From Procambarus clarkii (lineage: Eukaryota > Arthropoda > Malacostraca > Decapoda > Cambaridae): 64,000 nt of DNA. The position numbers were made by a program, and so were the translations under genes. The stretch spans positions 8,874,840 to 8,938,839 of the forward strand of contig NC_091228.1 in assembly GCF_040958095.1 (NCBI RefSeq). Reading direction: 5' to 3'. The notes below the pieces were generated by a model. That model saw only the letters and a list, made by a program, of their open reading frames with translations, was not told the DNA's origin and searched no databases. Below, in pieces: positions 12,287 through 25,381 of the stretch (positions within the stretch are counted from its first letter, which is position 1; each line of letters starts with the position of its first letter).

Positions 12287-12525
12287 TTATATTCCTTTCC
12301 TCCCTAGAATCTGGATGTAGCAGGTGCTCAATTGTCAAAAGTGAAAAATTTGGTTTATTTAACATACACGCCATAGACCGGCTTGGGAAAAAAAGTTCGT
12401 AAAACCCAGGGGCCATAGACCGGCTTGGGAAAAAAAGTTCGTAAAACCCAGGGGCCATAGACCGGCTATGAAAGAAAATTTGAGAAAACCCTGGGGCCAT
12501 AGAACGGCTATTTAATCCCCTGGAA
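12287..12525. repeat. Inverted foldback-interior piece and 42-bp tandem repeat
   Basis: 12287-12355 is the foldback interior in reverse (CTAGAATCTGGATGTAGC ... TCAAAAGTG). It is followed by three to four units of GCCATAGACCGGCTTGGG plus AAAAAGTTCGTAAAACCCAG, 42 bp each, with the last two degenerate. The duplicate lies at 40525-40765. Confidence 0.85.
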
Positions 12526-12580
12526 CGGATAATCATCTGTATCAAACCTTATTACAGGTAAAACCAGTAGGCAGTCTACT

Positions 12581-12920
12581 GTATTTTATCAAACTCTTAT
12601 TAGAATAATAGATCTCGTAATAATTTTGCAAAAATAGTGGCATTTACTATTTTTAAAAGATTATTAGAAAAATTACAGATATGGTGCATTCGGAAGACAA
12701 AACCAATTTTTCACTTTTGACAATTTAGCACCTGCTACATCCAGATTCTAGGGAGGAAAGGAAGGACGATCTTACTGGATCCCATAGCCTCTCCGAGGCA
12801 CAAACCAGGCTTTTACACAACCCCCCCCCCCTGCACCCGAGCTTTTTAAAATAGTAAATGCCACTATTTTTGCAAAATTATTACGAGATCTATTATTCTA
12901 ATAAGAGTTTGATAAAATAC
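12581..12920. mobile_element. Foldback/MITE copy 4 (best preserved)
   Basis: 340 bp with nearly perfect 78-bp terminal inverted repeats (GTATTTTATCAAACTC ... mirrored by GAGTTTGATAAAATAC) and a 180-bp interior holding GGATCCCATAGCC and a poly-C run. No open frame of note. It is the reference copy for the family in this window. Its transposase source is unknown and no target duplication is obvious because neighbouring copies sit in a tandem array. Confidence 0.92.
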
Positions 12921-12998
12921 AAACACTGGGGCCATAGAACGGCTATTTAATCCCCTTGAACGGACCTGTGCATGGGCCACTGAGGCATCGAAAAAAAA

Positions 12999-13038
12999 CA
13001 TAGACCGGCTTGGGAAAAAAGCAAAATAGCCGGTCTAT
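12999..13038. other. Perfect 12-bp hairpin
   Basis: CATAGACCGGCT is followed 16 bp later by its exact reverse complement AGCCGGTCTATG. The stem repeats after each foldback unit (about 13668-13707, 41239-41278 and 41904-41943). Its arm is the same motif that makes up the 42-bp tandem repeat at 12370. Confidence 0.85.
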
Positions 13039-13247
13039 GGCCCGGCTGATGGCTGTGCATGGATGGCTAATGGCTGTTAGTTATGGAGCTAGGTTAGACT
13101 ATGTATGTTTAAATCATTGATTTAAACAGAGCCAGTGTTCAGTCAAATAACTGAATTTATCAAATCTTATCCTTGTATAATATACAAGCTGATGTGAGAT
13201 CCCTGTCTACAGGTGGACTGGAACTATTATCCAGTAGGCAGTCTACT

Positions 13248-13588
13248 GTATTTTATCAAACCCTTATTAGTATAATAGATCTCGTAATAATTTTGCAAAA
13301 ATAATGGCATTTACTATTTTTAAAAGATTATTAAAAAATTTACAGATATGGTGCATTCGGAAGACAAACCCAATTTTTCACTTTTGACAATTGAGCACCT
13401 GCTACATCCAGATTCTAGGGAGGAAAGGAAGGACGATCTTACTGGATCCCATAGCCTCTCCGAGGCACAAACCAGGCTTTTACACAACCCCCCCCCCCCT
13501 GCACCCGAGCTTTTTAAAATAGTAAATGCCACTATTTTTGCAAAATTATTACGAGATCTATTATTCTAATAAGAGTTTGATAAAATAC
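13248..13588. mobile_element. Foldback/MITE copy 5
   Basis: Same structure as the copy at 12581, offset by about 667 bp together with its flanks. This is therefore a tandem duplication of element plus downstream DNA and not a separate insertion. The following 13600-13930 stretch has an extra 70-bp duplication (GGCTAATGGCTGTTAGTTAT) absent after copy 4. Confidence 0.9.
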
Positions 13589-14029
13589 AAACCCTGGGGC
13601 CATAGAACGGCTATTTAATCCCCTTGAACGGACCTGTGCATGGGCCACTGAGGCATGGAAAAAAAACATAGACCGGCTTGGGAAAAAAGCAAAATAGCCG
13701 GTCTATGGCCCGGCTGATGGCTGTGCATGGATGGCTAATGGCTGTTAGTTATGGAGCTAGGTTAGACTATGTATGTTTAAATCTCTGATTTAAACAGAGC
13801 CGGCTAATGGCTGTTAGTTATGGAGCTAGGTTAGACTATAGGCTAGGCTAGGTTAGAGCCAGTGTTCAGTCAAATAACTGAATTTATCAAATCTTATCCT
13901 TGTATAATATACAAGCTGATGTGAGATCCCTGTCTACAGGTGGACTGGAACTTCTATCAACTAATCCATACATCAAACCTGTCCCTTACAGCCCACAATC
14001 TATCATTAGGAAAACCATGTGAGAAATCT

Positions 14030-14125
14030 TTAAGGAATTCTGATAAAGAAAGAGATCTAGGGGTGGTTCTATATAGAAAACTATCACCTGAGGACCACAT
14101 AAAGAACATTGTGTGAGGAGCCTAT
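14030..14125 (+). pseudogene. LINE reverse-transcriptase fragment
   Basis: Reads NSDKERDLGVVLYRKLSPED then HIKNIV*GAYA, matching the fragment at 4250-4330. One internal stop. The duplicate is at 42265-42360. Confidence 0.65.
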
Positions 14126-14983
14126 GCCATGCATTCCAACTTCAACAGCATGTTGTGGGGTGCCGATATTGTGTGCCATCACATGTAAACCAACCAAGCC
14201 CACAAATACGTCAACATGGACCAGCATTACACCGTCTAACATACTCTGTCAGATGTAACAACTAAATTTGTGAATTCAAGACCTAATCTATTGCATAACA
14301 CAGTGTTAGTACGAGAAAAACATTACTTACATTCGAAGCCGTGTTTTAAAATGGCGCGGACCTTGGTCTACTGACGCTCCACACTGTGTGTTCGTTTGCG
14401 TATGATGAACGTGTGACAATTTACTACAACAATTATTTAATTATTCTTATTCTTTATTTTACTATTTTTAGGGTACATGAAATTTCCAACTTATTTGCAC
14501 ACAATAATATAATTGCATTGTCATAACCTTTATATATTACGGAAAATACGATGACATGAACGAAGTCAAAGTGAAGTTGAAGTCAAAGTCATTCGCCGAA
14601 CGTATTAGTCATTTTTTTTCTCCCAAACGATAGGGGATAACAAATCCACAGAGCATATAAGTGTAGAGTAAAGTCAATTTTATTCAGGAAAGTACATACA
14701 TAGTTGATTTACAAACATAATGTTGGATTTATAGATAGAGCTAGTGCATACAATACCTAAAGCCAATATAGTAGACATATAGCATTTCAGGCAACCGGGC
14801 AGTATATATGGACCCCTTACTCAAATATCTGAATATGTTAGATATTAAGTCCCTGCACATACTCTCATGTGTATTTTATATATATAAAACGCTGCACTGT
14901 AATGTCAATCCTGACCCTAAAAGCTTCCTAGAAGGTTGTAACAGATCCCATGAGCACCACACCAGAAACAAATACCTATAGGT

Positions 14984-16050
14984 GTGTACTGGTGCCTTAT
15001 AGTGTGTACTCGTACCTTATGGTGTGTACTGGGGCCTTATGGTGTATACTGGTGCTTTATGGTGTGTACTGGTGCCTTATGGTGTGTTCTAGTGCCTTAT
15101 GGTGCGTACTGGTGCCGTATGGAGTGTACTGGTGCCTTATGGTGTGTACTGGTGCATTATTGTGTGTACTGGTGCCTTATTGTGTACTGGTGCCTTATGG
15201 TGTGTACTGGTGCATTATGGTGTGTACTGGTGCATTATGGTGTGTACTGGTGCATTATGGTGTGTACTGGTGCATTATGGTGTGTACTGGTGCATTATGG
15301 TGTGTACTGGTGCCTTATGGTGTGTGTTCTGGTGCCTTATGGTGTGTACTGGTGCCATATGATGTGTACTGGTGCATTATGGTGTGTACTGGTGCCTTAT
15401 GGTGTGTACTGGTGCATTATGGCATGTACTGGTGCCTTATAGTGTGTACTGGTGCATTATGGTGTGTACTGGTGCCTTATGGTGTGTACTTGTACCTTAT
15501 TGTGTATACTGGTGCCTTATGGTGTGTACTGGTTCCTTATGGTGTGTACTGGGGCTTTATTGTGTGTACTGGTGCTTTATGGTGTGTACTGGTGCCTTAT
15601 GGTGTGTTCTGGTGCCGTATGGTGCGTACTGGTGCCTTATGGTGTGTACTGGTGTCTTATGGTGTGTACTGGTGCCTTATGGTGTGTACTGGTGCCTTAT
15701 AGTGTGTACTGGTGCTTTATGGTGTGTACTGGTGCCTTATGGTGTGTACTGGTGCCTTATGGTGTGTAATGGTGCCTTATGGTGTGTACTGGTGCCTTAT
15801 GGTATATACTGGTGCCTTATAGTGTGTACTGGTTCCTTATGGTGTGTACTGGTGCCTTATGGTGTGTACTGGTGCCGTATGGTGTGTACTGGTGCCTTAT
15901 GGTGTGTACTGGTGCCTTATGGTGTGTACTGGTGCCTTATGGTGTGTTCTGGTGCCTTATGGTGTGTGTTCTGGTGCCTTATGGCGTGTACTGGTGCCTT
16001 ATAGTGTGTACTGGTACCTTATTGTGTGTACTGGTGCATTATGGTGTGTA
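14984..16050. repeat. 20-bp minisatellite, about 53 units
   Basis: Unit GGTGTGTACTGGTGCCTTAT with common variants (GCATTAT, GCTTTAT, TTCTGG). Because 20 is not a multiple of 3 and the unit has no stop, all three forward frames stay open for 87-250 codons; these are artefacts. The array interrupts the C-terminal frame of a LINE (14811-14975) right after AACAAATACCTAT, and downstream joins the piggyBac remnant at 16059. The duplicate, 43219-44285, has exactly the same length. Confidence 0.97.
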
Positions 16051-16058
16051 TAATGCAC

Positions 16059-17700
<1,642 letters not shown>

Positions 17701-18398
17701 TTGTACAATGCATGTACAATGCATTGAGTAAAGACCAAATAGCAACTTCATGGAACTAGAGCAGAGTTAGTTTCCTTCGATCATCTGTGTTGGCCTTGTA
17801 CAATGCAACCACAAGTTGACATTGAATGTGAATTAACAATGAGACAAGTAAGATTTATACTAATACATTTATACTAACTCTGTTGAGCGTTGACCATTTA
17901 TACATCAAATCTGTTGATGTGAGCACTTTAGTTTAGTCTGCCGTTTAAAGAAAAAAAGAGCATATCAATGGTATATCACAGAAAACGAATTTATCATAAA
18001 CTCATGTATTTGTCTTATCATATTGAACTGCATTCATATTTTTAATATATAACAATATGAATATACAAATTTCTGAAAATCCCCTACCTTGTTGGAATCT
18101 GTGGAAATGAATGAGCAAATGTGCTGGCTGAAGGCGCTGAAGGAAACCACATTGGTTTCATTTTGGATACAAATGTCCATGGAGATTCAAAATGGAAACT
18201 AATTATATAGTTGAACCTGCAGAGACGAGTTTAAGAATCTGTGTTGAGAGTGATGGACACAGCCTTCACAATTATACTTCAGAGAATGTAAACATCTAAG
18301 AGTCATTAGAAATATGTGTAGAATAATAAACCCTACATTGTTTGAGTTAGGGAAAACACCATTTGTGATATATAGATACTATAGCTGTTCCTAAAGAT

Positions 18399-19000
18399 TC
18401 ACCCTTTTTTGCACCAGCAAGATAACATATAAGATTTTAAGAGTTGACGAATGTTAATATTCTTGTTTGATAAACTGTGAACTTGAGACATAGTTAATAA
18501 GAACATATTAACACAACAAAAAGTTTTCAGAATCTTTAACACCACTTTCCAGCAACTTATATAATTTATATAAATTATTTTAGAGAATAATACATAAATT
18601 ATATATTTAAACATGATATAGTGTTTAGTGGAATGTATAAGGAGTCAAATTGTGTTAAAAAGAGCGATTTTTAGAAAATTTGGAAAAATACTTTTTTCTG
18701 TTCAAATTATAACTAAATGGATTTTAAAGGTTTCACTCAGCCAATATATATCATTCACAATTTATTAATGAATTTTACAAAAAAACACCATAAATTTTAT
18801 ATTTAAACATGTAAAAACTATTTGTTTTACATTTGGAAGAAAATAATTGTAGAAAAACAATTTATAATTAAACCTTTGTGTTTGGATTTTTTGAGTAAAA
18901 GTTTCTCAAAGGCTCTCCTGCACCATTCTCAATGCAAATCATTCCCACACCTATGGGAAGAGATAGGCGAACGTTGTGTAGATGATTTGTGTTTGCTGGG
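18399..19000. repeat. AT-rich module, single copy
   Basis: Matches 10563-11170 but lacks the tandem second half and ends at the same GTTTGCTGGG boundary. A LINE C-terminal piece (AAGTCCCTGCACATAC) follows immediately. Confidence 0.75.
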
Positions 19001-19279
19001 AAGTCCCTGCACATACTCTCATGTGTATTTTATATATATAAAACGCTGCACTGTAATGTCAATCCTGACCTTAAAAGCTTCCTAGAAGGCTGTAACAGAT
19101 CCCATGAGCACCACACCAGAAACAAATACCTATTTGATATTCCAAGAGTACGACTTAGTCAAACTAGAAATGCTTTACAAATCAAGGGACCTCGAATGTG
19201 GAATGACCTTCCCAATTATGTTAAAAACTGTACCTCTCCCAACCAGTTTAAGATAAGTAAAGACAAATTTATAAGTTAA
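18999..19279 (+). pseudogene. CR1/L2-type LINE C-terminal fragment
   Basis: Reads KSLHILSCVFYIYK ... HHTRNKYLFDIPRVRL ... PRMWNDLPNYVKN then stop, the same family as 7380-7697. The cut-in point is the AT-rich module's end. It is followed by the opposite-strand LINE piece at 19288-19455 and a LINE 3' tail to 19574. Confidence 0.85.
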
Positions 19280-20104
19280 GAAAAATTCCACAAATCAACA
19301 ACCCTGTTACTGACCCAGTATTTACCCAAGTCTTTCCTAAATCTAAACTTATCCAATTTATACCCATTGTTTCGTGTTCTATCGTGTATTGACAATTTTA
19401 ATACCCTATTAATATCCCCTTTGTTATATCCATTCAGGAAATTGTGGTTGATCTCGAACCCATTGATAATGTGACGACTTATACAGAATTTTGTAACTAT
19501 ATCATCAAGATTGTAACCAGCTTAGCTAAATGTAGTGTGGGGTTCAGTCCCTAAGCCCATATATGTGCCTCTCTAACCATTCAACCCGTTCTCACACAAG
19601 ACAGCACATATATGACTTAATGCTTAAAGTCAATATGTTGAATATGAATTAGTAAATATGTGATATATTCCCAGTTACTTTTTTTTCCAAGGCCCAAACT
19701 CTTCCTCACGTACCAACTTGCGTCTCACAGTACCCGTCCGTCAACCTAGATAGCAGAATAGTCGTGATTGGTTCAATTATAAGGAAAATTGTACTTTTCA
19801 GGTCCCACATGGGTTGTGAAATTTACCTACTATTGTCCATGCTCTTAGAATATTATAGATCAGCTACTTCCTATTGAAGGTTCGTAGTTTTGTTTTGAGA
19901 AATATTAGTTGTTCTTAGTAAATTATAATAAGCACTAAAAATTATTACATAGAATAACAGTCCTTCACCAATCAATATTATATACCATAGTTGGTGCTTT
20001 ACAAATCTTTAAAGGATGTTTTGTAGGAATGCTAACAGAAAACGATGGTTCATTGGAATGTCTATGGGGTAAACTACTCTAAACAGGATGGTATTGTGTC
20101 TACT

Positions 20105-20405
20105 ATACCAACTACAGGATCGGTATATTGTCCACTACCACCTGTTAGGTGAGTAAGGGGTGCAATACCACCCACAGGATGGGTATGAGGGTCACATCCA
20201 CCCAGAGGATGAGTATGGGGATCACATCCACCCACAGGAAGGGTATGGGGTCCAATACCACCCACAGGATGAGTATGGCGTCCACTACAACCCACAGGAT
20301 GGGTATGGGGCTCCAACCACCCATAGAATGGGTATGGGGCTCCAACCACCCATAAAATGGGTATGGGGTCCAATAACACCCACTGGATGTGTATATGGCT
20401 TCCAT
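20105..20405. repeat. 30-bp minisatellite in left arm (about 9 units)
   Basis: Units of CCACCCACAGGATGGGTATG plus GGGTCCAATA with drift. The mirror image is at 35693-35993 with the same unit number, so this array did not change size after the arms formed. Open frames on both strands are artefacts. Confidence 0.92.
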
Positions 20406-20419
20406 TGCCGCGCGTCGAG

Positions 20420-21160
20420 CTCGAAAACCGCAGCATTCATCTCAGAACCATGCCTATTTCACGCAGATTCCTTAATAAACGTAAAAGTTTTATATGTCAC
20501 AAGAAAGATAGAAATATAAGCTTCATTCTAAATACCTTACCATGGGCATATTTAAATTTAAACCGAAGATACGTGTACTTTTATAATAGCCGAGCTCCGA
20601 CCCCGGACAGATCGATCGACCGAGCAACTCTCTCTCAGAACAATGTTTATTTCACGTGAATTCGTTAGTAAACATATATGTTTTATATGTCTCAAGAAAG
20701 ACAGACATATAAGCTTCACTTTAAACACTTTACTATAGACATATTTAAATTTCTAATGAAGATTATTGTATATTAAAAATTACGGAGCTCCCACCCCGTA
20801 CAGACTGAACGACAGAGCAACTCTCTCTCAGATCAATGTTTATTTCACGTAAATTCGTTAATAAACACAAATGTTTTATAAGTCTTAAGCAAGATAGAAA
20901 TAAGAGCTTCATTTTAAATACATTACAATAGACATATTTATAGCTCAAGTGAAGATACATATGTTTTTATACTAGCGCTCAGTAGCTTGTCGGGCATGGA
21001 GTGCAGACGCCTACGCACTTGCCGATATATTGTATAATTAACAAAGATACGCTAATAAAGCCTAAAATCTTATATGCCTCCAGAAAGACCGATATATGAA
21101 CATTATTATAATTGCACCAAATGAAATATATCATGTTCGAGAACAAAGATATATCAATTT
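20420..21160. repeat. Degenerate satellite of about 190 bp, left arm
   Basis: Three to four monomers sharing GAGCAACTCTCTCTCAGA, ATGTTTATTTCACG, TTATATGTC(T)CAAGAAAGA and ACATATTTAAATTT. More diverged monomers are recognisable near 21765-21850 and 22280-22560. The mirror copies are at 34940-35680 and 33540-33820. The monomers differ widely from each other, while each is nearly identical to its mirror partner. Confidence 0.75.
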
Positions 21161-21855
21161 TAAATTAAGTTTCGACTCTCTCTCGGGTGAGAGAGATGGG
21201 GCGACTCTCGCCCCATCTATTGGAGATTCTGTGCACTAAATACCCAAAGCTACTCAAACCCTCCTAGCATTATTTAAGTAATGAAGTAATATGGTATATT
21301 TACTCACTATAATGTGGGTGCTGAATGCAGAACATGAGAAAACATATATTTACTCCAAACTAATATAATTTCATTATGAAATAAGTAGCATCAAAGGAAG
21401 TCGATGGTCCAAGCAGCAATGTTGTGGAGCGACTTATCCAAGATATATCGTTGTTTGGAAAGTGTTTGTTGGCATATCCAGTTGTCGCACTTCTCTGCTC
21501 AAATTATCACAAATTTAAATTATAATGTTAACAAGTAGAATACGTATTTTTAATAAAATCTAACATAACTAGCCAGAAAACATTTAACATTAATTAAAAA
21601 ATATATGTTTGGAAGTTAAATCGACTTCATAGGACAATGGTTTTGTTATATATACTCGTTATTCGTTGACATGCGTTCGCTACTTAAACTACCATGTACT
21701 GTACTTATGTAAAATCTCCCATGTTTCTTCGCTCATCTCACCGAACCCTACAGGCTCTGTGATATATTGTTTAATTAATTGAGATTCACAAATAAAGCTA
21801 ATAATTGTATATGTTATCAAAAAGGCAGAGCTTAGTTTAGTTCAATTATTATGCA
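21160..21855. other. AT-rich stretch of left arm, no gene
   Basis: Contains a short imperfect palindrome around 21180-21225 (CTCTCTCGGGTGAGAGAGATG, then GGGGCGACTCTCGCCCC). Otherwise AT-rich with no frame or motif I can support. Mirror: 34240-34940. Confidence 0.6.
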
Positions 21856-22145
21856 CTCCATACCCATCCTATGGACGATAGTGGAGTGTTACAGAGGCAC
21901 ATAATGGGCTCAGGGAATGAGCCCCACAATTCATATAGCCAAGCAAGTTATAATCTTGATAAGCTAGTTACAAAAGTCAATACACATTGTCACATCAACA
22001 ATGGGCTCGAGACCGACCACAAGTACAGTTTATAATTTAAGCAACTGATTTATATGGAGGGCTAGTGTCACAATTGATATGTTTATCCTACACATAACCC
22101 CCTCTCCCCCATCCAATGGGCAGGGGTGGATAGGTTACAATCAAG
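21855..22145 (-). mobile_element. LINE 3'-UTR copy (5'-truncated insertion)
   Basis: On the minus strand, CACCCCTGCCCATTGGATG through AACCCATTG (here GAGCCCATTG) to ATGGGTATGGAGTGCATAAT is the full 3' UTR of the LINE whose coding end lies at 37563-37874. The plus-strand mirror in the right arm is 33955-34250. A related pair, facing each other, is at 22686-22800 (+) and 22812-22960 (-), and another lies at 23400-23610 (-). Confidence 0.75.
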
Positions 22146-23138
22146 TTTTTTTTTTGCGTTTTATTCAGAGATTAGGTCTTATTAGGTGAGGAAAGATATT
22201 CATATTTTAAAGAAGGTTTCTTGGCTGATGATCTCCATTGATGGAAAATATACAACCTTTTGAAAATCAATGTTAGTTTGATCTAGATATTGTAATTAAC
22301 GAAAGTATTTATGTCATCAGAAAGGTAGAAATATAGGATACATTTAAAATCCTTTGTCATAAATATAACTGAAGTGAAAACGAAGATATATTCGTTTTGA
22401 TAGTTACTTGATGGCTTGCTCTGAGAGTGTGAAGCCCTGCACACCACCCAATAAATTGTATAATTAGTTTCCATATATTTTAATTAATCTTAAAAATCTA
22501 TATGTCAGAAGAAAGGAAGATGTAGTTGTTAATGTGACAACATTTAAAAATATATATCTCTTAAGTTAAATAAATAATACCACCTTATCGCCGGTGTCCG
22601 GACACATGAAAATTACCTAGGTATCAGTATCCAGCCAGGCGGGGATCACAGGCTGCACAATACTGATAAATTATATAATGCACTACTTGTGGTCGATCTC
22701 GAACCCATTTATGATTTGACGACTTATAGTGAATTTTGTAACTAGCTCATTAAGATTGTATCTTGCTTAGCTAAATGAATTGTGGGGTTCGGTCCATTCA
22801 TTTTCTTTCTTTATTATGCACCCCATAATACCCATCCTGTGGGCGGTGGTGTAAAGGATTACAGAGGCACATAATCGGTTCAGGAACTGAACCCTCTAGT
22901 TCGTTTAGCTAAGCAAATAACAATCTTTTGACGCTAGTTACAAAATTATTAATGTACACATACTTATGCATACATGTACATATACATACGTATACATATA
23001 TAAATACACATACATATTTAATCACCCACACAAATACACACATCAGTAATTTTTTGTGTCACAAGTGATTCAACAAGAGGCTCACAACAGTCACTATACA
23101 AGGCACTTTACATTTATGAGGAGTCGCACAGTTACTAG

Positions 23139-23312
23139 TCTTGCTGCACACCCACCCAACTGGGCGGCAGCTTTACAGTCATGTGCTCCACACCCACCCA
23201 ACTGGGCGGCAGCTTTACAGTCATGTGCTCCACACCCACCCAACTGGGCGGCAGCTTTACAGTTATGTGCTCCACACCCACCCAACTGGGCGGCAGCTTT
23301 ACAGTTACCTGG
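23139..23312. repeat. 42-bp minisatellite, 4 units, end of left arm
   Basis: Unit GTGCTCCACACCCACCCAAC plus TGGGCGGCAGCTTTACAGTCAT in the plus direction. Same unit as the 22-copy array at 29912-30838, inverted. The left arm ends with this array. Confidence 0.95.
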
Positions 23313-23399
23313 TGTTATTCTTCACCTATATCTTTTTCTGGTTAATCCCTATTTACATTATGCAGTTCAGGTTTCGTCGCCATACTATAGTTTTTAGTT

Positions 23400-23725
23400 T
23401 AGTTAATTTATCACATAATGGGTTCAGGGACTGAACACACAATTTATTTATCTAAGCAAGTTACAATCTTGAGGAGCTAGCCACAAAATTCATAACACAT
23501 CGTCACATCAACAACATGTGTTCGAGATCGACCACAAGTACAGTTTCTAAATTAAGCAAATGCTATATGTGGAGAGCTAGTGTCACAATTGATATGTTTG
23601 TCCTGCACATTTCCACAGTAGTTTGCTTGGGTTTGCTTGGGTACATAGACAAGAGACTGAACTTCAGCACCCACATACAACACACAAGGGGATGCTCTGA
23701 GAGAGAGAGAGAGAGAGGGAGAGTA
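23400..23725. repeat. LINE tail, small LINE fragment and (GA)n
   Basis: 23400-23610 is another minus-strand LINE 3' UTR copy. 23631-23690 reads IDKRLNFSTHIQHT, a match to the LINE at 31532 (LDKRLNFSTHIQHI), in the plus direction. It is followed by GAGAGAGAGAGAGAGA at 23700-23717. Confidence 0.7.
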
Positions 23726-24228
23726 AAAATATCCACTGAGGTCTGATTAAGTTCTTTTGGGGACCTTAATCATTAGGACGTTCAATGATTAACGCAAAGT
23801 GAGGCGTATTCAGATGGTATATTGACAACATTCAGCATATCTCATAATGACCTAGTAGTACTTGGTGCACAAATACCTTTTCCAAAGGAATCGCAAAACA
23901 TAATTAAACACAACTGTACCGTACAGTGTTATATATTTATTTCAGTTTGAACAATTTTTAACATTAAAGGATAAATCCTTTAATTGGTTGAAATTGGTTT
24001 TAATATTCGAAATCTAATTTGTTGATGTTAAATAATATAAGGTTCAAATTTATTAAGATACATACTTTAAAAACTATTTCTATTTGAAATTTAAATAACA
24101 TTAAAAGAGTACAGAATATAACAAATACCGACTATATAAAAGACCTGATAGTTGCAGCACTTAATTATGCTATTGTAACACATTGAAAGTAATAACATTA
24201 TTTGATTCAGCAAAGCATTTGGTAAGGT

Positions 24229-24277
<49 letters not shown>

Positions 24278-24280
24278 TAT
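24229..24280. repeat. (TAA)n microsatellite
   Basis: About 17 uninterrupted TAA/ATA units. Confidence 0.97.
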
Positions 24281-24304
24281 TAATTAAGTATTTTAAATTA
24301 TAAT

Positions 24305-25011
24305 TTACAACTTGCTAGCGCACAAGAAACAAATCCACGAATCATCATTACATTCTGTAACACCTACACATGATCCATGGTGCCAAATATTGCAACGTTC
24401 ACAGCATACCATCAGCTTCAAATCATTTAGCTTTCTGCAAATGCAGTACACTTCCATCGAGCATGACCGGATGATTCGTTTTCTTCTCAGTGTCTGAGCT
24501 GCAGGGAATGAGATGAGACACTTTTCTTTAAAGTTCTCTTGAAGATGTTGTCTCATTCTGCATATCATACGAGGTTCACCGGATCTACACCACTTGCAAG
24601 TGATGCAGCAAACGCCACAGCATATACCCCACTCATACTTGAGTCCTTGTGTCTGCTGACATTCATTATATTGCATATCAGCTTATCATCCTGGCAATTA
24701 GCAAGAGCATACAAGATAACTTCAGTAGATTTGGATGGTAATTTATGCCTGGTGTCGTATATGTTAATTTGTCCAGTTACTCCAATGTTGGAAACGGTGG
24801 CCCAGTGACAACCATCAACTTGGATAATTTGAATAAATTCACCAATTGTAACTGGCCAGGAGAGGTCCCGCTACCACGCTGGGTCATGAAGGCCTTCTAG
24901 GCTTGGCACAGTTTGTTTGATGAGGTCACATGCAGATTTTATATGAAGGTCAGAGAGCTGTACATTTGTTCCAATGTTCATTATCTCGTCATTTGTTAAA
25001 TAATTTAACAT
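24305..25011 (-). pseudogene. Transposon-borne Ulp1/C48-like peptidase with PHD finger, broken
   Basis: Minus strand, read in two frames. The first part has the Ulp1-like core of a family common in animal transposon proteins: LSDLHIKSACDLI, then IQVDGCHWATVSNIG (catalytic His) and INIYDTRHK (catalytic Asp). Where the catalytic Asp-Cys-Gly is expected it reads SSMSGVYAVAFAASL, so Cys appears replaced by Ser. A TAG stop lies at 24871-24873 and a frameshift near 24565. The second frame (24305-24570) continues RMRQHLQENFKEKC and ends in a complete C4HC3 PHD finger: YCIC, CERC, WHHGSC, CFLC. PHD fingers read histone tails. Here the protein is presumably an element-encoded accessory or transposase-associated factor. 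Confidence 0.65.
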
Positions 25012-25381
25012 TGTCGAATGTGAAGCACTGTTATCACTCTCCTTATTGTTGCATTGGTGTGAGGAGTGGCAGTGATTGGTTCAGTTTATTTTCTTTTTTT
25101 AAATAGGGACATATATTTGTACTGCAGATACCAGTACAGTTGCACCGTTTCTTTATATATTTTATACTTGGGTTAGCAAGGCGAGACGCTTCTCTTAACG
25201 TGATACTGTTGGTATCAAATAGAAATAGTTTTTAAAGTATGTATCTTAATAAATTTGAACCTTATATTATCAACATCAACATATTATATTATTTAACATC
25301 AACAAATTAGATTTCGAATGTTAAAACCAATTTCAACCAATTAAAGGATTTATCCTTTTTAAAGGATTTAATTAAAGGATT

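Noticed and set aside
14950-16053. Cys/Tyr/Val-rich open frames of up to 250 codons, resembling membrane proteins
   Set aside because: Products of a 20-bp repeat open in all three frames; same in the duplicate at 43185.
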